Source of the DNA: JAZLJD01 sp045617725
Lineage (GTDB): Bacteria; Bacillota; Clostridia; Lachnospirales; Lachnospiraceae
Reading direction: 5' to 3'
Assembly (NCBI GenBank): GCA_045617725.1
Contig: JAZLJD010000036.1
Coordinates: 89,633 to 153,632, forward strand
Length of the DNA stretch: 64,000 bases
Part shown: one piece after another, positions 16,823 to 25,974 of the stretch
Position numbering within the stretch: position 1 is the first letter of the stretch
How the letters are laid out: every line of letters starts with the position of its first letter
Position numbers and translations under genes: made by a program
Notes under the pieces: model-generated
Told to the model about the DNA's origin: nothing
Database searches by the model: none
Seen by the model: the letters and a program-made list of their open reading frames with translations, nothing else

Positions 16823-18259
16823 ATGGAAACGATTTATATAGCCATTAACAATTCAAAACTGGAATACGATGTACATGCTCTGGTGCGCAGCTTTTTCCCG
16901 GAGTACGAGGTTTCCTTTAAGGAGGAGGGCGAGATTGCCCTTCGGATGGAAATCCATGTGGGAGATACGCAGGCAGACTTTATTTTTGGCGCCCAAAGCT
17001 ATACCTTGGAGGGCGGCGATCTTGACAAAAATGCCTTTAAGCTGTCCTTCTACCGAGCCCTCTGCGATGTGACCGGGAAGACGCTTCCCTGGGGAAATCT
17101 GACCGGAATCCGTCCTACGAAGATTGCGATGGAGGGAATCACGAAGGGACGCACGGATGAGGAAATCAAAGCATTTCTGGAGGGAGAGCATGATGTATCA
17201 AAGGAGAAGCAGGAGCTTTGCCTTCAGATAGCCCACCGTGAAAAAGCAATCCTTGATTCCTTCGATTACGAGAAGGGTTACAGCCTTTATATCGGAATTC
17301 CTTTCTGTCCGACGACCTGTTTGTACTGCAGTTTTACATCCTTCCCGATTGCCGCATATCGCAAAAAAGTACCCGCGTACATTGCGGCACTTAAGAAGGA
17401 ACTTATAGAGACGGCGGCTCTTATGAAGGGACGGCACCTTGAAACCGTATATATGGGAGGCGGAACGCCGACTTCCTTAAATGCGGAAGAGCTTTCGGAA
17501 ATCCTTACATGCCTTTCGGAGCATTTTGACCTTAAGGGCGTGCGGGAATTTACGGTGGAAGCAGGACGCCCCGATTCTATCACAAGGGACAAGCTGGAAA
17601 CGCTTTACAGGGGCGGTGTGAACCGAATCAGCGTCAATCCGCAGACCATGAACGACGAAACCTTAAGGCTCATCGGACGAAATCATACGGTGGAAATGCT
17701 GAAGGATTCCTTTAATCTTGCCAGGGAAATCGGATTTGACAATATCAATATGGATATTATTTTAGGCCTGCCCGGCGAAACAAAAGAGATGGTGCAGCAC
17801 ACGCTTACGGAGATAGTTAAGATGCATCCGGATTCGCTTACGGTACATTCGCTGGCTATTAAGCGGGCCTCGCGACTCAATCAGATGATGAAACAAAAGG
17901 AAATTTCCTGCCTTAAGAACACGGACGAACTGATGGAACTGGCCATGCAGGCCGCCCGGTCCATGTCCATGTCTCCGTACTATCTGTACCGTCAGAAGAA
18001 TATGTCCGGCAACTTTGAGAATGTGGGATATGCGGGCGATGACAAGGTTGGACTTTACAATATTCTCATCATGGAGGAAGTGCAGTCTATCGTGGCGTGT
18101 GGTGCCGGCACCGTGACGAAGAGGGTGTGGACCCTTGGGGACGGGGGCAGTGGTTCAGTTGGCAGAATTGAACGCTGCGACGATGTGAAGGATGTAGACC
18201 TCTACATTGCCGAAATTGATGAAATGATCGAGCGAAAAAGAAAACTTTTTGAATCCTGA
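16823..18259 (+). CDS. hemZ: Coproporphyrinogen dehydrogenase-like radical SAM protein HemZ
   Basis: 478 aa with the radical-SAM cluster motif CPTTCLYC (Cys162, Cys166, Cys169), then MGGGTPTSLNAEEL and INMDIILGLPGET, as in the HemN/HemZ family. HemZ has a longer N-terminal region than HemN, seen here (about 150 residues before the cluster). ATG at 16823 with AAGG five bases upstream is preferred to the GTG at 16808. It may act in anaerobic haem-related or other tetrapyrrole chemistry; no other haem gene is in the window, so the true substrate is open. Confidence 0.9.
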   Translation: METIYIAINNSKLEYDVHALVRSFFPEYEVSFKEEGEIALRMEIHVGDTQADFIFGAQSYTLEGGDLDKNAFKLSFYRALCDVTGKTLPWGNLTGIRPTKIAMEGITKGRTDEEIKAFLEGEHDVSKEKQELCLQIAHREKAILDSFDYEKGYSLYIGIPFCPTTCLYCSFTSFPIAAYRKKVPAYIAALKKELIETAALMKGRHLETVYMGGGTPTSLNAEELSEILTCLSEHFDLKGVREFTVEAGRPDSITRDKLETLYRGGVNRISVNPQTMNDETLRLIGRNHTVEMLKDSFNLAREIGFDNINMDIILGLPGETKEMVQHTLTEIVKMHPDSLTVHSLAIKRASRLNQMMKQKEISCLKNTDELMELAMQAARSMSMSPYYLYRQKNMSGNFENVGYAGDDKVGLYNILIMEEVQSIVACGAGTVTKRVWTLGDGGSGSVGRIERCDDVKDVDLYIAEIDEMIERKRKLFES

Positions 18260-18272
18260 TGGGACGGTGACT

Positions 18273-18938
18273 ATGTTTTCGGTTAAGGACATTTACAAAT
18301 CATATGGTTCTAAGCAGGTCCTAAATGGGGTAAGCCTGGAAGCAAGGCCCGGAGAATTCGTTTCGGTTGTGGGCGGGAACGGCTGCGGTAAATCAACGCT
18401 TCTTAAGATTCTGGCAGGCGGGCTAAAGCCGGACGGCGGCAGCATACAGATATTCGGACAGGATGCCCTCAAAAAGAGAGGCGTTTTCTCGAAATTTGTG
18501 GGCTTTGTGCCGCAGGAGAATCCTCTTTTGCCGGATGTGAGCGTAAAAGACCAGATTGCCTTTTTTGCATCCGCGGTGAAGAATCCGGATTATTCTCTTT
18601 TGCAGGAATACGATCTTAAAGACCTGCAAAAGACAAAGGTATCCGCTTTGTCGGGAGGTATGAAGCGGAGACTTTCCATTGTGTGCGCCCTTATTGGTAA
18701 TCACCCGGTCCTTATTCTGGACGAGCCGACTTCCTCGCTGGACCTTTATTATGAGGAAAGCATCATGAAGGCACTTGGCAGGTTCAGGGAGCGGAACGGA
18801 ATCGTAATCTGTTCGACGCACAATCCCGATGAGATTTTGCAGAGCGATGTTTGTTTTCTGTTTGATAGTGGGACGCTTGTGCGGTATGATAAAAAAGATA
18901 TAGATATAACAACAATAAAAAATGCAATGCAAAGATAG
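18273..18938 (+). CDS. ABC transporter ATP-binding protein
   Basis: 221-aa single ABC ATPase: Walker A GGNGCGKST at 34-42, Q-loop near FVPQENPL, signature LSGGMKRRLS, Walker B VLILDEPTSSLD, and the H-loop STHNPDE. The ATG at 18273 is preferred over an upstream TTG in the end of hemZ. It is followed by a Q-rich membrane protein and two ABC-2-type permeases, so it probably powers an export system at the membrane. Substrate not indicated. The cassette seems to sit between hemZ and hisS, which are usually adjacent in related genomes. Confidence 0.92.
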   Translation: MFSVKDIYKSYGSKQVLNGVSLEARPGEFVSVVGGNGCGKSTLLKILAGGLKPDGGSIQIFGQDALKKRGVFSKFVGFVPQENPLLPDVSVKDQIAFFASAVKNPDYSLLQEYDLKDLQKTKVSALSGGMKRRLSIVCALIGNHPVLILDEPTSSLDLYYEESIMKALGRFRERNGIVICSTHNPDEILQSDVCFLFDSGTLVRYDKKDIDITTIKNAMQR

Positions 18939-18947
18939 GAGAAAAAC

Positions 18948-20447
18948 ATGGCAATTAAGTATGACCCTATGACGGGAGAACCCATTGAAGTGCCGGATGA
19001 GGCACAGCCGCAAGCCCCGGCACAGGATGCTGCACAGCCGCAGTATCAGGCACAACTGCAGGGAGACGTTTACGGTGCACAGGCAGCGCCGATGTCCCCG
19101 CTCGATGCACCGAAAAAAAGCAACAAGGGCCTCTTTATCGGTCTCGGAGTTGCAGCCGGCGTTTTGATAATCGGTATTTTGGTGGCAGTAATTGCCATTT
19201 CCGGTATCTTTACCCCGAAGAAGCTGCAGGTTGCGAAGGCAGTACAGAACACACTTAAGATGGATTCCGACCTCCTTAAGGAGCTTTCGAAGGCCGGAGA
19301 GGTATTTACAAACAAGGAATATACCGTCTCCGTGGAAATCGAGGATACAACTCGCACCTCCGATTACATCGACGGAACGATTTCCGTTTCCAAGGACAAA
19401 AAGCAACTCGCCCTTGACTGCAATGCGGAGGATGTTCTGTCCTTTAGCCTCTTGGGCGAACTGAATGACCACGAAATCAAGGCAGAACTCCCGGAATTCG
19501 CAGATTACGTTTTTTCCTATGATTACAAGGATACGAAAAACGGATATCTTGCAGATTACCTCGGAGAGGAAATCTTCGATTTGCTGGATGAAGCACTTCA
19601 GATGATTTACGACCCGTCCGCAGGTGAAATGGAAGAGTACATGGAGTACGCAAAGGCCGTGGAAGAATTGGGCCGCAAGTACGCCGGAGAAATCAAATTT
19701 GAGAATGCAGATTCCGAGAAATTCAAGGTCGGCGATCAGAAGGTATCCTGTAAGGGAATCGTTGCAACGATTGAGCAGTCTACCATTCTCGACTACATGG
19801 ATGAAATGTACGAGCTCTACCGCGACAACTATGAAGAGGCACTGAACGGGATGAGTGACCTTACCGGCGTAGACTTAATCAGAGAGATTGATGTACTTTA
19901 CGAGGAATTCCGCGATTATTTTGTACGGGATGGATTTGACGTTTATGTGACCTTCTATATTTATAAGAAGGCACTGGCCTGCGTACGCGTGGAAGCCGAG
20001 GATGTGGATGAACCCGTCATTGAAGTGCTCTTTAAGGGCGATAAGCAGAGAGCAAGCAGCATCACGGTGAATTGCATGGATTACGAAGTATTGACCTTCT
20101 CCTTAAAGGACAAAAACGATCTCGAAATCTACAAGATTTCATTAGACGGGGAAGATTTCTCGTTATCCTACGACAAAGAGAACGGTGACATGATTGTTTC
20201 CTGGCCGTCCTATAACGGAGAGGAAGAGTTTTACCTAAACCTTTCCGGCAAGAACGGGGAGTACTCCCTGTATACGGACGAGTTCCCTTCCCTTGATGTT
20301 ATGGTTACCGTCTCAAAGGGAGCTACCTCTGATAAGTTCCTTAACGAGGATGTGTTTGACCTTGGTAATGCGGATGCAGATGAGTTCACGGCATTGCTTT
20401 TGGAATACTATGACACTTTGGAAGACCTTGCCGACTTATTATTCTAA
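18948..20447 (+). CDS. Q/A/P-rich single-pass membrane protein
   Basis: 499 aa. Residues 1-60 are a cytosolic low-complexity Pro/Gln/Ala stretch. One membrane segment (about 61-88) follows. The remaining 410 residues face outward and are rich in Asp/Glu with Tyr, without a motif I recognise. It sits between the ATPase and the two permeases and shares their orientation, so it is probably an accessory or substrate-binding part of that transporter. Its architecture resembles the zinc-ribbon protein at 6730-7854 without the ribbon. Confidence 0.85.
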   Translation: MAIKYDPMTGEPIEVPDEAQPQAPAQDAAQPQYQAQLQGDVYGAQAAPMSPLDAPKKSNKGLFIGLGVAAGVLIIGILVAVIAISGIFTPKKLQVAKAVQNTLKMDSDLLKELSKAGEVFTNKEYTVSVEIEDTTRTSDYIDGTISVSKDKKQLALDCNAEDVLSFSLLGELNDHEIKAELPEFADYVFSYDYKDTKNGYLADYLGEEIFDLLDEALQMIYDPSAGEMEEYMEYAKAVEELGRKYAGEIKFENADSEKFKVGDQKVSCKGIVATIEQSTILDYMDEMYELYRDNYEEALNGMSDLTGVDLIREIDVLYEEFRDYFVRDGFDVYVTFYIYKKALACVRVEAEDVDEPVIEVLFKGDKQRASSITVNCMDYEVLTFSLKDKNDLEIYKISLDGEDFSLSYDKENGDMIVSWPSYNGEEEFYLNLSGKNGEYSLYTDEFPSLDVMVTVSKGATSDKFLNEDVFDLGNADADEFTALLLEYYDTLEDLADLLF

Positions 20448-20452
20448 GAAAC

Positions 20453-21637
20453 GTGAAGAAAGCATATCTCTTATTACAACTTAAAAACTGTAAGGAAATC
20501 CTTAAGAATCATCTTAAGGTTCTTATTCTTGCGATATTCTTTTTGGCTGCCGCTTTTGCGGCAGTCAACTTTTTAGTTGAGAAAAAAGCTTTCCTTGAGC
20601 CCATTAAGGTTGCAGTGATTGTGCAGGAAGACGATTCGATGACCAAGTTGATTCTGCGTTATATTTCGCATGAGAAGAGCATCGAAAGTATTGCTTCCTT
20701 TGAGTACACTGACCGGGAGAGCGCATTTTCCATGCTCTCGGGAGGGGAAGCGAACGCTGTCATCGACTTTGGCGAGGACTTTTTTGATAATGTCAATAAC
20801 GGAATCAATGCGCCGCTTTTAGTAATCATACGGGAGGACGCCGATTCTATGACGAGAGCCCTTGCGGAACTTCTTACGCATGCCCAGGGCTATGTCCGGA
20901 ATGCGGAATCGGTCGTGTATTCCTTTTTAGAGCTTAAGGGGGAGGCTGAACTTAAAGAGCCGGAAATCACCCTCGGAGATACTATTGCATTAATCTATGC
21001 CAATATGATTTTGCGCCGAAACGGAATCTTTCACGGCACGGTGCTTTCGCCGCTCGGAGAAGTGGACCTTACAACCTATCTGTTTGGCTCCGTACTCATG
21101 ATTTTTCTGCTTTTCTTAACGACCGCGTTTGAGGATTTATATGATGGAAGTAAGTCTTCCTTTTCGAAGGTGATACGGATTTACGGCGTTTCCGATGCCT
21201 GGCAGTCCCTCATGAAGCAGGCCGTCCTTGCGATGATACTGTTTGCCATGTCGCTTCTTTTGTACGCAGGATATATCCTTGCCCTGCGGCTTTGCGGTAT
21301 TTCCCAAACATTTTCCGTATCGCTCCTTCCGGCGCTTTTGCTAGTGTCTGTAAGCCTTGCATCCCTTTACAATATGCTGATGATGATTCTTTCGAACCAC
21401 CCGTCATCGCGCCTTTTGCCGCCCGTACTTTATGTGCTCATGATGCTTTGTGCGAATTTCCCGATTCCGGCCGTTTATTTGCCGAAGGCGTTTGAAATTT
21501 TAGGGAGGCTGACACCTTTTTCCTACCTGGGGCGTGTGCTTTTTGGCGACTTGGGAATCGTAAACTTAAGCGTCATTCTTTTCTTTATCATACTTGAGAA
21601 TGCAGTAGGAGGGTTCGTATGCAAAAAACAATCCTAA
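20453..21637 (+). CDS. ABC-2-type permease
   Basis: 394-aa membrane protein. The N-terminal span (about 22-42) is followed by a large outside loop (about 43-200) and a group of five or six membrane segments in the last 190 residues (for example LFGSVLMIFLLFLTTAF). This is the ABC-2/YhgE-like layout. The GTG start is 5 bases after the previous stop and its ribosome-binding site is weak, suggesting coupled translation. It overlaps the second permease by 19 bases, so the two probably pair. Exporter role inferred from the ATPase upstream. Confidence 0.82.
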   Translation: MKKAYLLLQLKNCKEILKNHLKVLILAIFFLAAAFAAVNFLVEKKAFLEPIKVAVIVQEDDSMTKLILRYISHEKSIESIASFEYTDRESAFSMLSGGEANAVIDFGEDFFDNVNNGINAPLLVIIREDADSMTRALAELLTHAQGYVRNAESVVYSFLELKGEAELKEPEITLGDTIALIYANMILRRNGIFHGTVLSPLGEVDLTTYLFGSVLMIFLLFLTTAFEDLYDGSKSSFSKVIRIYGVSDAWQSLMKQAVLAMILFAMSLLLYAGYILALRLCGISQTFSVSLLPALLLVSVSLASLYNMLMMILSNHPSSRLLPPVLYVLMMLCANFPIPAVYLPKAFEILGRLTPFSYLGRVLFGDLGIVNLSVILFFIILENAVGGFVCKKQS

Positions 21638-22638
21638 GGTTCGGCCTTTTGCTGAAATCCTTCCTTAAAAACAGGCAATTCTACATTCTGATTCTACTGA
21701 TGGGCATCCTGTGTTATGTACTGAAAGTGTACGTTCCCCCCAAAGCGGCGGCCCTTAGGCCCGGCGGCTTTTACGTGGAATATGCGGATGCGTTTCACGA
21801 AAAACTGGCGGAGACCCTGGTTCGGGAAGCCGGCTTTATTGAATATAAGGAAAAAGAAAACCTTAAAAAGGATGTGGAAACAGGCGCCTTGTCCTGTGGC
21901 TTTGTCCTGAAGGATGACATCGGGAATTTGAATTATGAGAATCTGCGCGGTTATACGACGGATTTTTATATGGAGGCGCGGGCTTCCGTCGCGCAAAGCA
22001 GGAAGGAAGCCTTTTTCGACTGCTTCCTTAAGGTGTATTCCGATTCCCTGATCCGGTCGATTTCGGGGGAAGTATTTGAAAATGCGGATGAAGCTCTTTA
22101 TGAGAAGCTTATGGAACGAAGGGATGCCTATCTTGCAGGCGATGAGCTGTTTTCCGTTTCCGTACAATACGAGGCGGGCGACACCGCTTCGGAGGCAAAG
22201 CAGACGGATTTGGTACGAGGCGTGATTGCCCTGTGTGTGTTCTTCATGGTGCTGTTTATGGGACTTGCTTTGTACGAGGATTCCATGCACGATTTTCTTG
22301 CCGCGTTTTCCGCATACGAACGCAACCCGGTTACGGCTTTATACTTTTTGGCGGGAGCCGTACCGATTATGATAGCGGGCCTTTTGATGCAGGCGGTATT
22401 CGGAGAGAGCTTTTCATTCGGACGGGACGTTCTTAAAATGCTCGCCCTCGTGGCGGCCTCCGTGCTGCTTTCTCTTATTCTGCGGGGTATCTTAAAAAGC
22501 CGAAGAGCCTTCAGTGCCGTAAGCATTGCTTTTTTGCCCTTAAGCATACTGATCTGCCCGGTATTTATAAGGCTCGAGGAGTACATTACGGTGTTTTCTT
22601 TCCTTAAATATCTGTTCCCCGTCACCTATTATCTGTAA
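21619..22638 (+). CDS. ABC-2-type permease, second subunit
   Basis: 339 aa with the same layout as its neighbour: one membrane segment near 19-38, a long polar loop (about 40-205), then several closely spaced spans (GVIALCVFFMVLFMGLALY and following). The weak similarity to the first permease fits a heterodimeric transporter. It starts within the last 19 bases of the previous gene. No terminator is seen before hisS, which has its own promoter. Confidence 0.8.
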   Translation: MQKTILRFGLLLKSFLKNRQFYILILLMGILCYVLKVYVPPKAAALRPGGFYVEYADAFHEKLAETLVREAGFIEYKEKENLKKDVETGALSCGFVLKDDIGNLNYENLRGYTTDFYMEARASVAQSRKEAFFDCFLKVYSDSLIRSISGEVFENADEALYEKLMERRDAYLAGDELFSVSVQYEAGDTASEAKQTDLVRGVIALCVFFMVLFMGLALYEDSMHDFLAAFSAYERNPVTALYFLAGAVPIMIAGLLMQAVFGESFSFGRDVLKMLALVAASVLLSLILRGILKSRRAFSAVSIAFLPLSILICPVFIRLEEYITVFSFLKYLFPVTYYL

Positions 22639-22666
22639 GGAAAAGCGGGCTTCTTGGGAAAAACAG

Positions 22667-22695
22667 TTGAATAAATAATGTCCTGCGTGTAGAAT
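22667..22695 (+). promoter_or_regulatory. hisS promoter
   Basis: TTGAAT (22667-22672), 17-base spacer, TAGAAT (22690-22695), 31 bases before the hisS ATG. The leader is too short for a T-box. Confidence 0.6.
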
Positions 22696-22726
22696 CGTAG
22701 GGTAAATACGTTAAAAGGAGAATGCT

Positions 22727-23989
22727 ATGCCTTTAAATAAGAAACCGGTTACCGGTATGAAAGAAATCCTCCCCGGAGAGATGGAAATTCGAGATTATGT
22801 ACAGGGAATCATCAAGGAAACCTATCGTTCCTTCGGGTTTCATGCAATCGAGACTCCCTGCCTTGAAGATATCAAAAACCTCTGCTCAAAGCAGGGCGGT
22901 GAGAATGAGAAGCTGATTTTTAAGGTACTAAAGCGCGGTGAGAAGCTAAATCTTGAGACCGCACAGTCCGAGGAAGACCTGACGGACATGGGCCTTCGTT
23001 ATGACCTTACGGTTCCTCTTGTCAGATTCTTCTCCAACAATCAGGCAAGCCTTCCGCAGCCCTTCAAGGCTCTTCAGATGGGCAATGTGTGGAGAGCGGA
23101 CAGACCGCAGAGAGGTCGCTATCGTCAGTTCATGCAGTGCGATATCGATATCCTGGGTGAGCCTTCCAATATGGCTGAAATCGAACTGATTCTGGCTACC
23201 ACGACGACACTCGGCAAGATCGGCTTTAAGAATTTCGAGATTCGTATCAACGAAAGACGTCTCTTAAAAGCCATGGCTTCCTATGCAGGCTTCGCCGAAG
23301 ATAAATTCGATATTGTTTGCATCATTTTGGATAAACTTGACAAAATCGGTCTTGACGGTGTTAAGGCGGAACTCATCGAAGAGGGCTTCACCGAGGAGAG
23401 CGTATTAAAATATGTATCCCTGTTCGGCGACAATGACGGAAGTCTTGAAAGCCTTAAGAACATGACGCAGGTTCTGGGAGAGTTCCTAAATCCCGAAGTC
23501 AGCGAAAGCTTAAAGGAAATCATCGAGAGCGTGGAGGCTGTTAAGACGGCACAGTTTAAGATGGTATTCGATCCTTCCTTAGTACGTGGCATGGGCTATT
23601 ATACGGGAACCATTTTCGAAATTGCCATCCCCGAGTTCGGCGGTTCCTGCGGTGGTGGCGGCCGTTACGACAAGATGGTCGGAAACTTCACCGGTCAGGA
23701 TGTTCCGGCGTGCGGTTTCTCCATCGGCTTTGAGCGTATCGTATTGCTTCTTATGGAGAGCGGCTTCAAGATTCCCGGAGCTCCCAAGAAGACAGCCTTC
23801 CTCATTGAGAAGGGCATGGAAAGCGAGCGCCTTTGCGAAATTATGCGTGAGGCACAGGAGCGCCGCTTAAACGGCGAAACGATTCTGATTGCCAAAATGA
23901 ACAAGAACAAAAAGTTCCAGAAGGATCAGCTTACGGCAGAAGGCTATACCGATATCGTGGATTATTATCGGAAGCCGCTTGAAATGTAA
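22727..23989 (+). CDS. hisS: Histidyl-tRNA synthetase
   Basis: 420-aa class II synthetase charging tRNA-His. Motif 2 reads FKALQMGNVWRADRPQ followed by RGRYRQFMQCDIDILG; motif 3 is ACGFSIGFERI. The histidine-binding loop reads LVRGMGYYTGTIFE where most HisS have GLDYY. The QCDIDILG text is closer to the eukaryote-like HisS type than to the E. coli type. A HisZ regulatory subunit is the alternative, but the intact catalytic motifs and lack of his biosynthesis genes argue against it. An AAAGGAG site precedes the ATG. Confidence 0.92.
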   Translation: MPLNKKPVTGMKEILPGEMEIRDYVQGIIKETYRSFGFHAIETPCLEDIKNLCSKQGGENEKLIFKVLKRGEKLNLETAQSEEDLTDMGLRYDLTVPLVRFFSNNQASLPQPFKALQMGNVWRADRPQRGRYRQFMQCDIDILGEPSNMAEIELILATTTTLGKIGFKNFEIRINERRLLKAMASYAGFAEDKFDIVCIILDKLDKIGLDGVKAELIEEGFTEESVLKYVSLFGDNDGSLESLKNMTQVLGEFLNPEVSESLKEIIESVEAVKTAQFKMVFDPSLVRGMGYYTGTIFEIAIPEFGGSCGGGGRYDKMVGNFTGQDVPACGFSIGFERIVLLLMESGFKIPGAPKKTAFLIEKGMESERLCEIMREAQERRLNGETILIAKMNKNKKFQKDQLTAEGYTDIVDYYRKPLEM

Positions 23990-23990
23990 T

Positions 23991-24608
23991 ATGCTTATCG
24001 GTTATGAATTTTGTAATAAAATGAATGAGGCGGCACTTACGGAGTCCTTTTTGGACTCTTTAAGTGCTGTTTTTTGTCCCGAGACGGTACTCCTTTTGCA
24101 AAAAAGAATCGCGGAGCTTAAGCTTTTAAAGGGCAGGATGGAGCGGATGACGGCCTGGAAAGTGCTCGCGGACCTGCTTTGTAAGGTGGATGTACGCGGC
24201 GTGGCCGTAGCGTTTTCGGAGAGCGGGAAACCGTATCTTTTGGATTCTCCGTATTATATTTCCCTGTCCCACAGTGGGAACCTTGCGGTCTGTGCCGTGC
24301 ATGAAAGCCCGGTCGGCATTGACGTGGAACATATTACGGGGCGCCGGATTTCACGGCCGCTTCGAAAAGTGTTTGAGCCGGGGCTTTCGGATATGGAGAT
24401 TCTTACGCGTTTTTGCACGGCGGAAGCATATACGAAACTCACCGGTGAGGGAATAAAAAAGATTCGGGATATTCTCCCGAATCCTATGGATTTTTTAGAA
24501 ACCGGTTATTTGGTCCGGCACGTGGAAGTGCCTAAGGATTACATATCCGTCGTTGTATCGGAAAGTACCTCCCCGGCTTCCTTTGGAAAGAATATGCGGA
24601 TCTTCTGA
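23991..24608 (+). CDS. 4'-phosphopantetheinyl transferase (Sfp-like)
   Basis: 205 aa. Sfp-type PPTases move phosphopantetheine from CoA to carrier proteins. Seen: GKPYLLDSPYYISLSHSG (substrate strand), VGIDVEHI (Mg-binding Asp and Glu), and RFCTAEAYTKLTGEGI, which corresponds to the WxxKEAxxK box but has no Lys before the Glu. The ATG lies just after the hisS stop. The last 70 bases overlap the convergent CorC-like gene. A carrier-protein partner is not visible in the window. Confidence 0.85.
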   Translation: MLIGYEFCNKMNEAALTESFLDSLSAVFCPETVLLLQKRIAELKLLKGRMERMTAWKVLADLLCKVDVRGVAVAFSESGKPYLLDSPYYISLSHSGNLAVCAVHESPVGIDVEHITGRRISRPLRKVFEPGLSDMEILTRFCTAEAYTKLTGEGIKKIRDILPNPMDFLETGYLVRHVEVPKDYISVVVSESTSPASFGKNMRIF

Positions 24609-25837
24609 ATTCGGTTGTTCCGAACCCCGCACACCTTAAGGGTATAGCCGTCCTCGGTTTCAATCGTCTCGCCGTTTTTGGGAATGCGCTCTAAATGCTC
24701 AATGACGAGACCGCCGATCGTATCATAGTTCTCCGAATCAAAGGACGTGTGAATCTCATCATTCAAATCGGACAGACGGATGGAAGCGTCCACGAGGTAC
24801 GTACCGATGCCTTCCTCCATAATCTGTTCCACTTCATCTTCATCATATTCATCGCGGATTTCTCCGACAATTTCCTCCAAAAGATCCTCCATGGTAATCA
24901 TACCGACGCATTTGCCGTACTCATCCAAAACGAAGGTGACGCCGGTACTTTCTTTCCGCATCTCGGGGAACAGATCCGTGGCTTTCTTTTTCTCATAAGT
25001 ATAATGCGTTTCTCGCAAAAGATGACGCACAGAGAACTCCTTCCGTCCGGTTACCAGAAGAAAATCCTTGATGTTGACGATACCGATCATGTGGTCGGGG
25101 TCATCCTCATAGACCGGAATTCTTGTGTACATATTGTTTCGGAATACCTTCAGAAGCTCGTTGTACGTAGCATCCACGCCGACCGAAACGATGTCGATGC
25201 GGGGAATCATAATGTCCTCAGCCACCGCGTCGCCAAAGTCAAACACATTCTTAATGAAGTCGTGCTCGGCCTCCTCCAAAATTCCCTCGGCATGGCCTTC
25301 CTCCACATAGGTTAAAAGGTCATCCTCGGTAAGCAGCTGCTTCGGGCGGTCGGTCCGAATGCCGCACAGTCTCAAAATTACGGAAGAAAAGGAATTCACG
25401 AGCCAGATAACGGGCGTTAATACAATCATCAGAAAACGGATGGGATAGCAGCAGAAGAAGGCGAGCTTCTCCCCTGAGTGCATGGAGATGTTTTTGGGTA
25501 GTATTTCGCCAAAAATAAGCACGGCGACCGTCAGAATCGCGGTGGAATAACCGACGTAGCTTTCACTACCTCCGGCCAGTTCAATGGCAATACTGGTTGC
25601 CAGGGCGGAAGCGGTGATGTTTACGACATTATTGCCTATAAGCACGGCGGAAAGCATCTTGCCGGAATGCTCCAAAACGGAATCCAGAACGGCTGCTTTT
25701 TTGTTTCCTTCGGAAACGAGAGCCTTGATGCGAAGGGGATTTACGGTGGTCAGTGCGGTTTCACTGGAAGAAAAGAAAGCCGATAACAAAAGAAGAATGA
25801 ATAAAACAATCAGTTTGATTAACGTGTCAGAATCCAA
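24539..25837 (-). CDS. CNNM/CorC/HlyC family membrane protein
   Basis: 432 aa. Residues 1 to about 180 are a DUF21 membrane domain with three or four spans (LIVLFILLLLSAFFSSSETAL at the start). A CBS-domain pair (about 200-330, MIPRIDIVSV ... MIGIVNIKDF ... GMITMEDLLEEIVGEI) and a CorC_HlyC domain (about 340-420) follow. This family is associated with Mg and Co efflux or tolerance; the hemolysin name is historical. The start codon is TTG with AAGGAG six bases upstream. Single-gene unit with its own promoter; its end overlaps the PPTase gene. Confidence 0.92.
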   Translation of the reverse strand: MDSDTLIKLIVLFILLLLSAFFSSSETALTTVNPLRIKALVSEGNKKAAVLDSVLEHSGKMLSAVLIGNNVVNITASALATSIAIELAGGSESYVGYSTAILTVAVLIFGEILPKNISMHSGEKLAFFCCYPIRFLMIVLTPVIWLVNSFSSVILRLCGIRTDRPKQLLTEDDLLTYVEEGHAEGILEEAEHDFIKNVFDFGDAVAEDIMIPRIDIVSVGVDATYNELLKVFRNNMYTRIPVYEDDPDHMIGIVNIKDFLLVTGRKEFSVRHLLRETHYTYEKKKATDLFPEMRKESTGVTFVLDEYGKCVGMITMEDLLEEIVGEIRDEYDEDEVEQIMEEGIGTYLVDASIRLSDLNDEIHTSFDSENYDTIGGLVIEHLERIPKNGETIETEDGYTLKVCGVRNNRIQKIRIFFPKEAGEVLSDTTTDM

Positions 25838-25869
25838 GATATACTCCTTAAATAAATACTTTATACAGT

Positions 25870-25898
25870 ATGATACACGAATTGGCCTTACATTTCAA
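25870..25898 (-). promoter_or_regulatory. Promoter for CorC-like gene
   Basis: Minus strand: TTGAAA (25893-25898), 17-base spacer, TATCAT (25870-25875), 32 bases before the TTG start. Confidence 0.65.
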
Positions 25899-25912
25899 TT
25901 GTGCGGTCAAAC

Positions 25913-25941
25913 TTGTTTTTGGCCTCCGTATAGGGTAAAAT
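25913..25941 (+). promoter_or_regulatory. Promoter for FAD-dependent oxidoreductase
   Basis: TTGTTT (25913-25918), 17-base spacer, TAAAAT (25936-25941), 33 bases before the ATG. The leader carries GGAGG twice in a 9-base tandem repeat. Confidence 0.5.
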
Positions 25942-25974
25942 AAAAGCATATGGAGGTATGGAGGTACACTTTTT

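Noticed and set aside
22639..22726. T-box leader before hisS
   Set aside because: Only 88 bases and no stem or specifier structure; a plain promoter explains it.
22727..23989. HisZ (ATP phosphoribosyltransferase regulatory subunit)
   Set aside because: Motifs 2 and 3 and the histidine loop are present and no histidine-biosynthesis gene is adjacent; HisS fits better.
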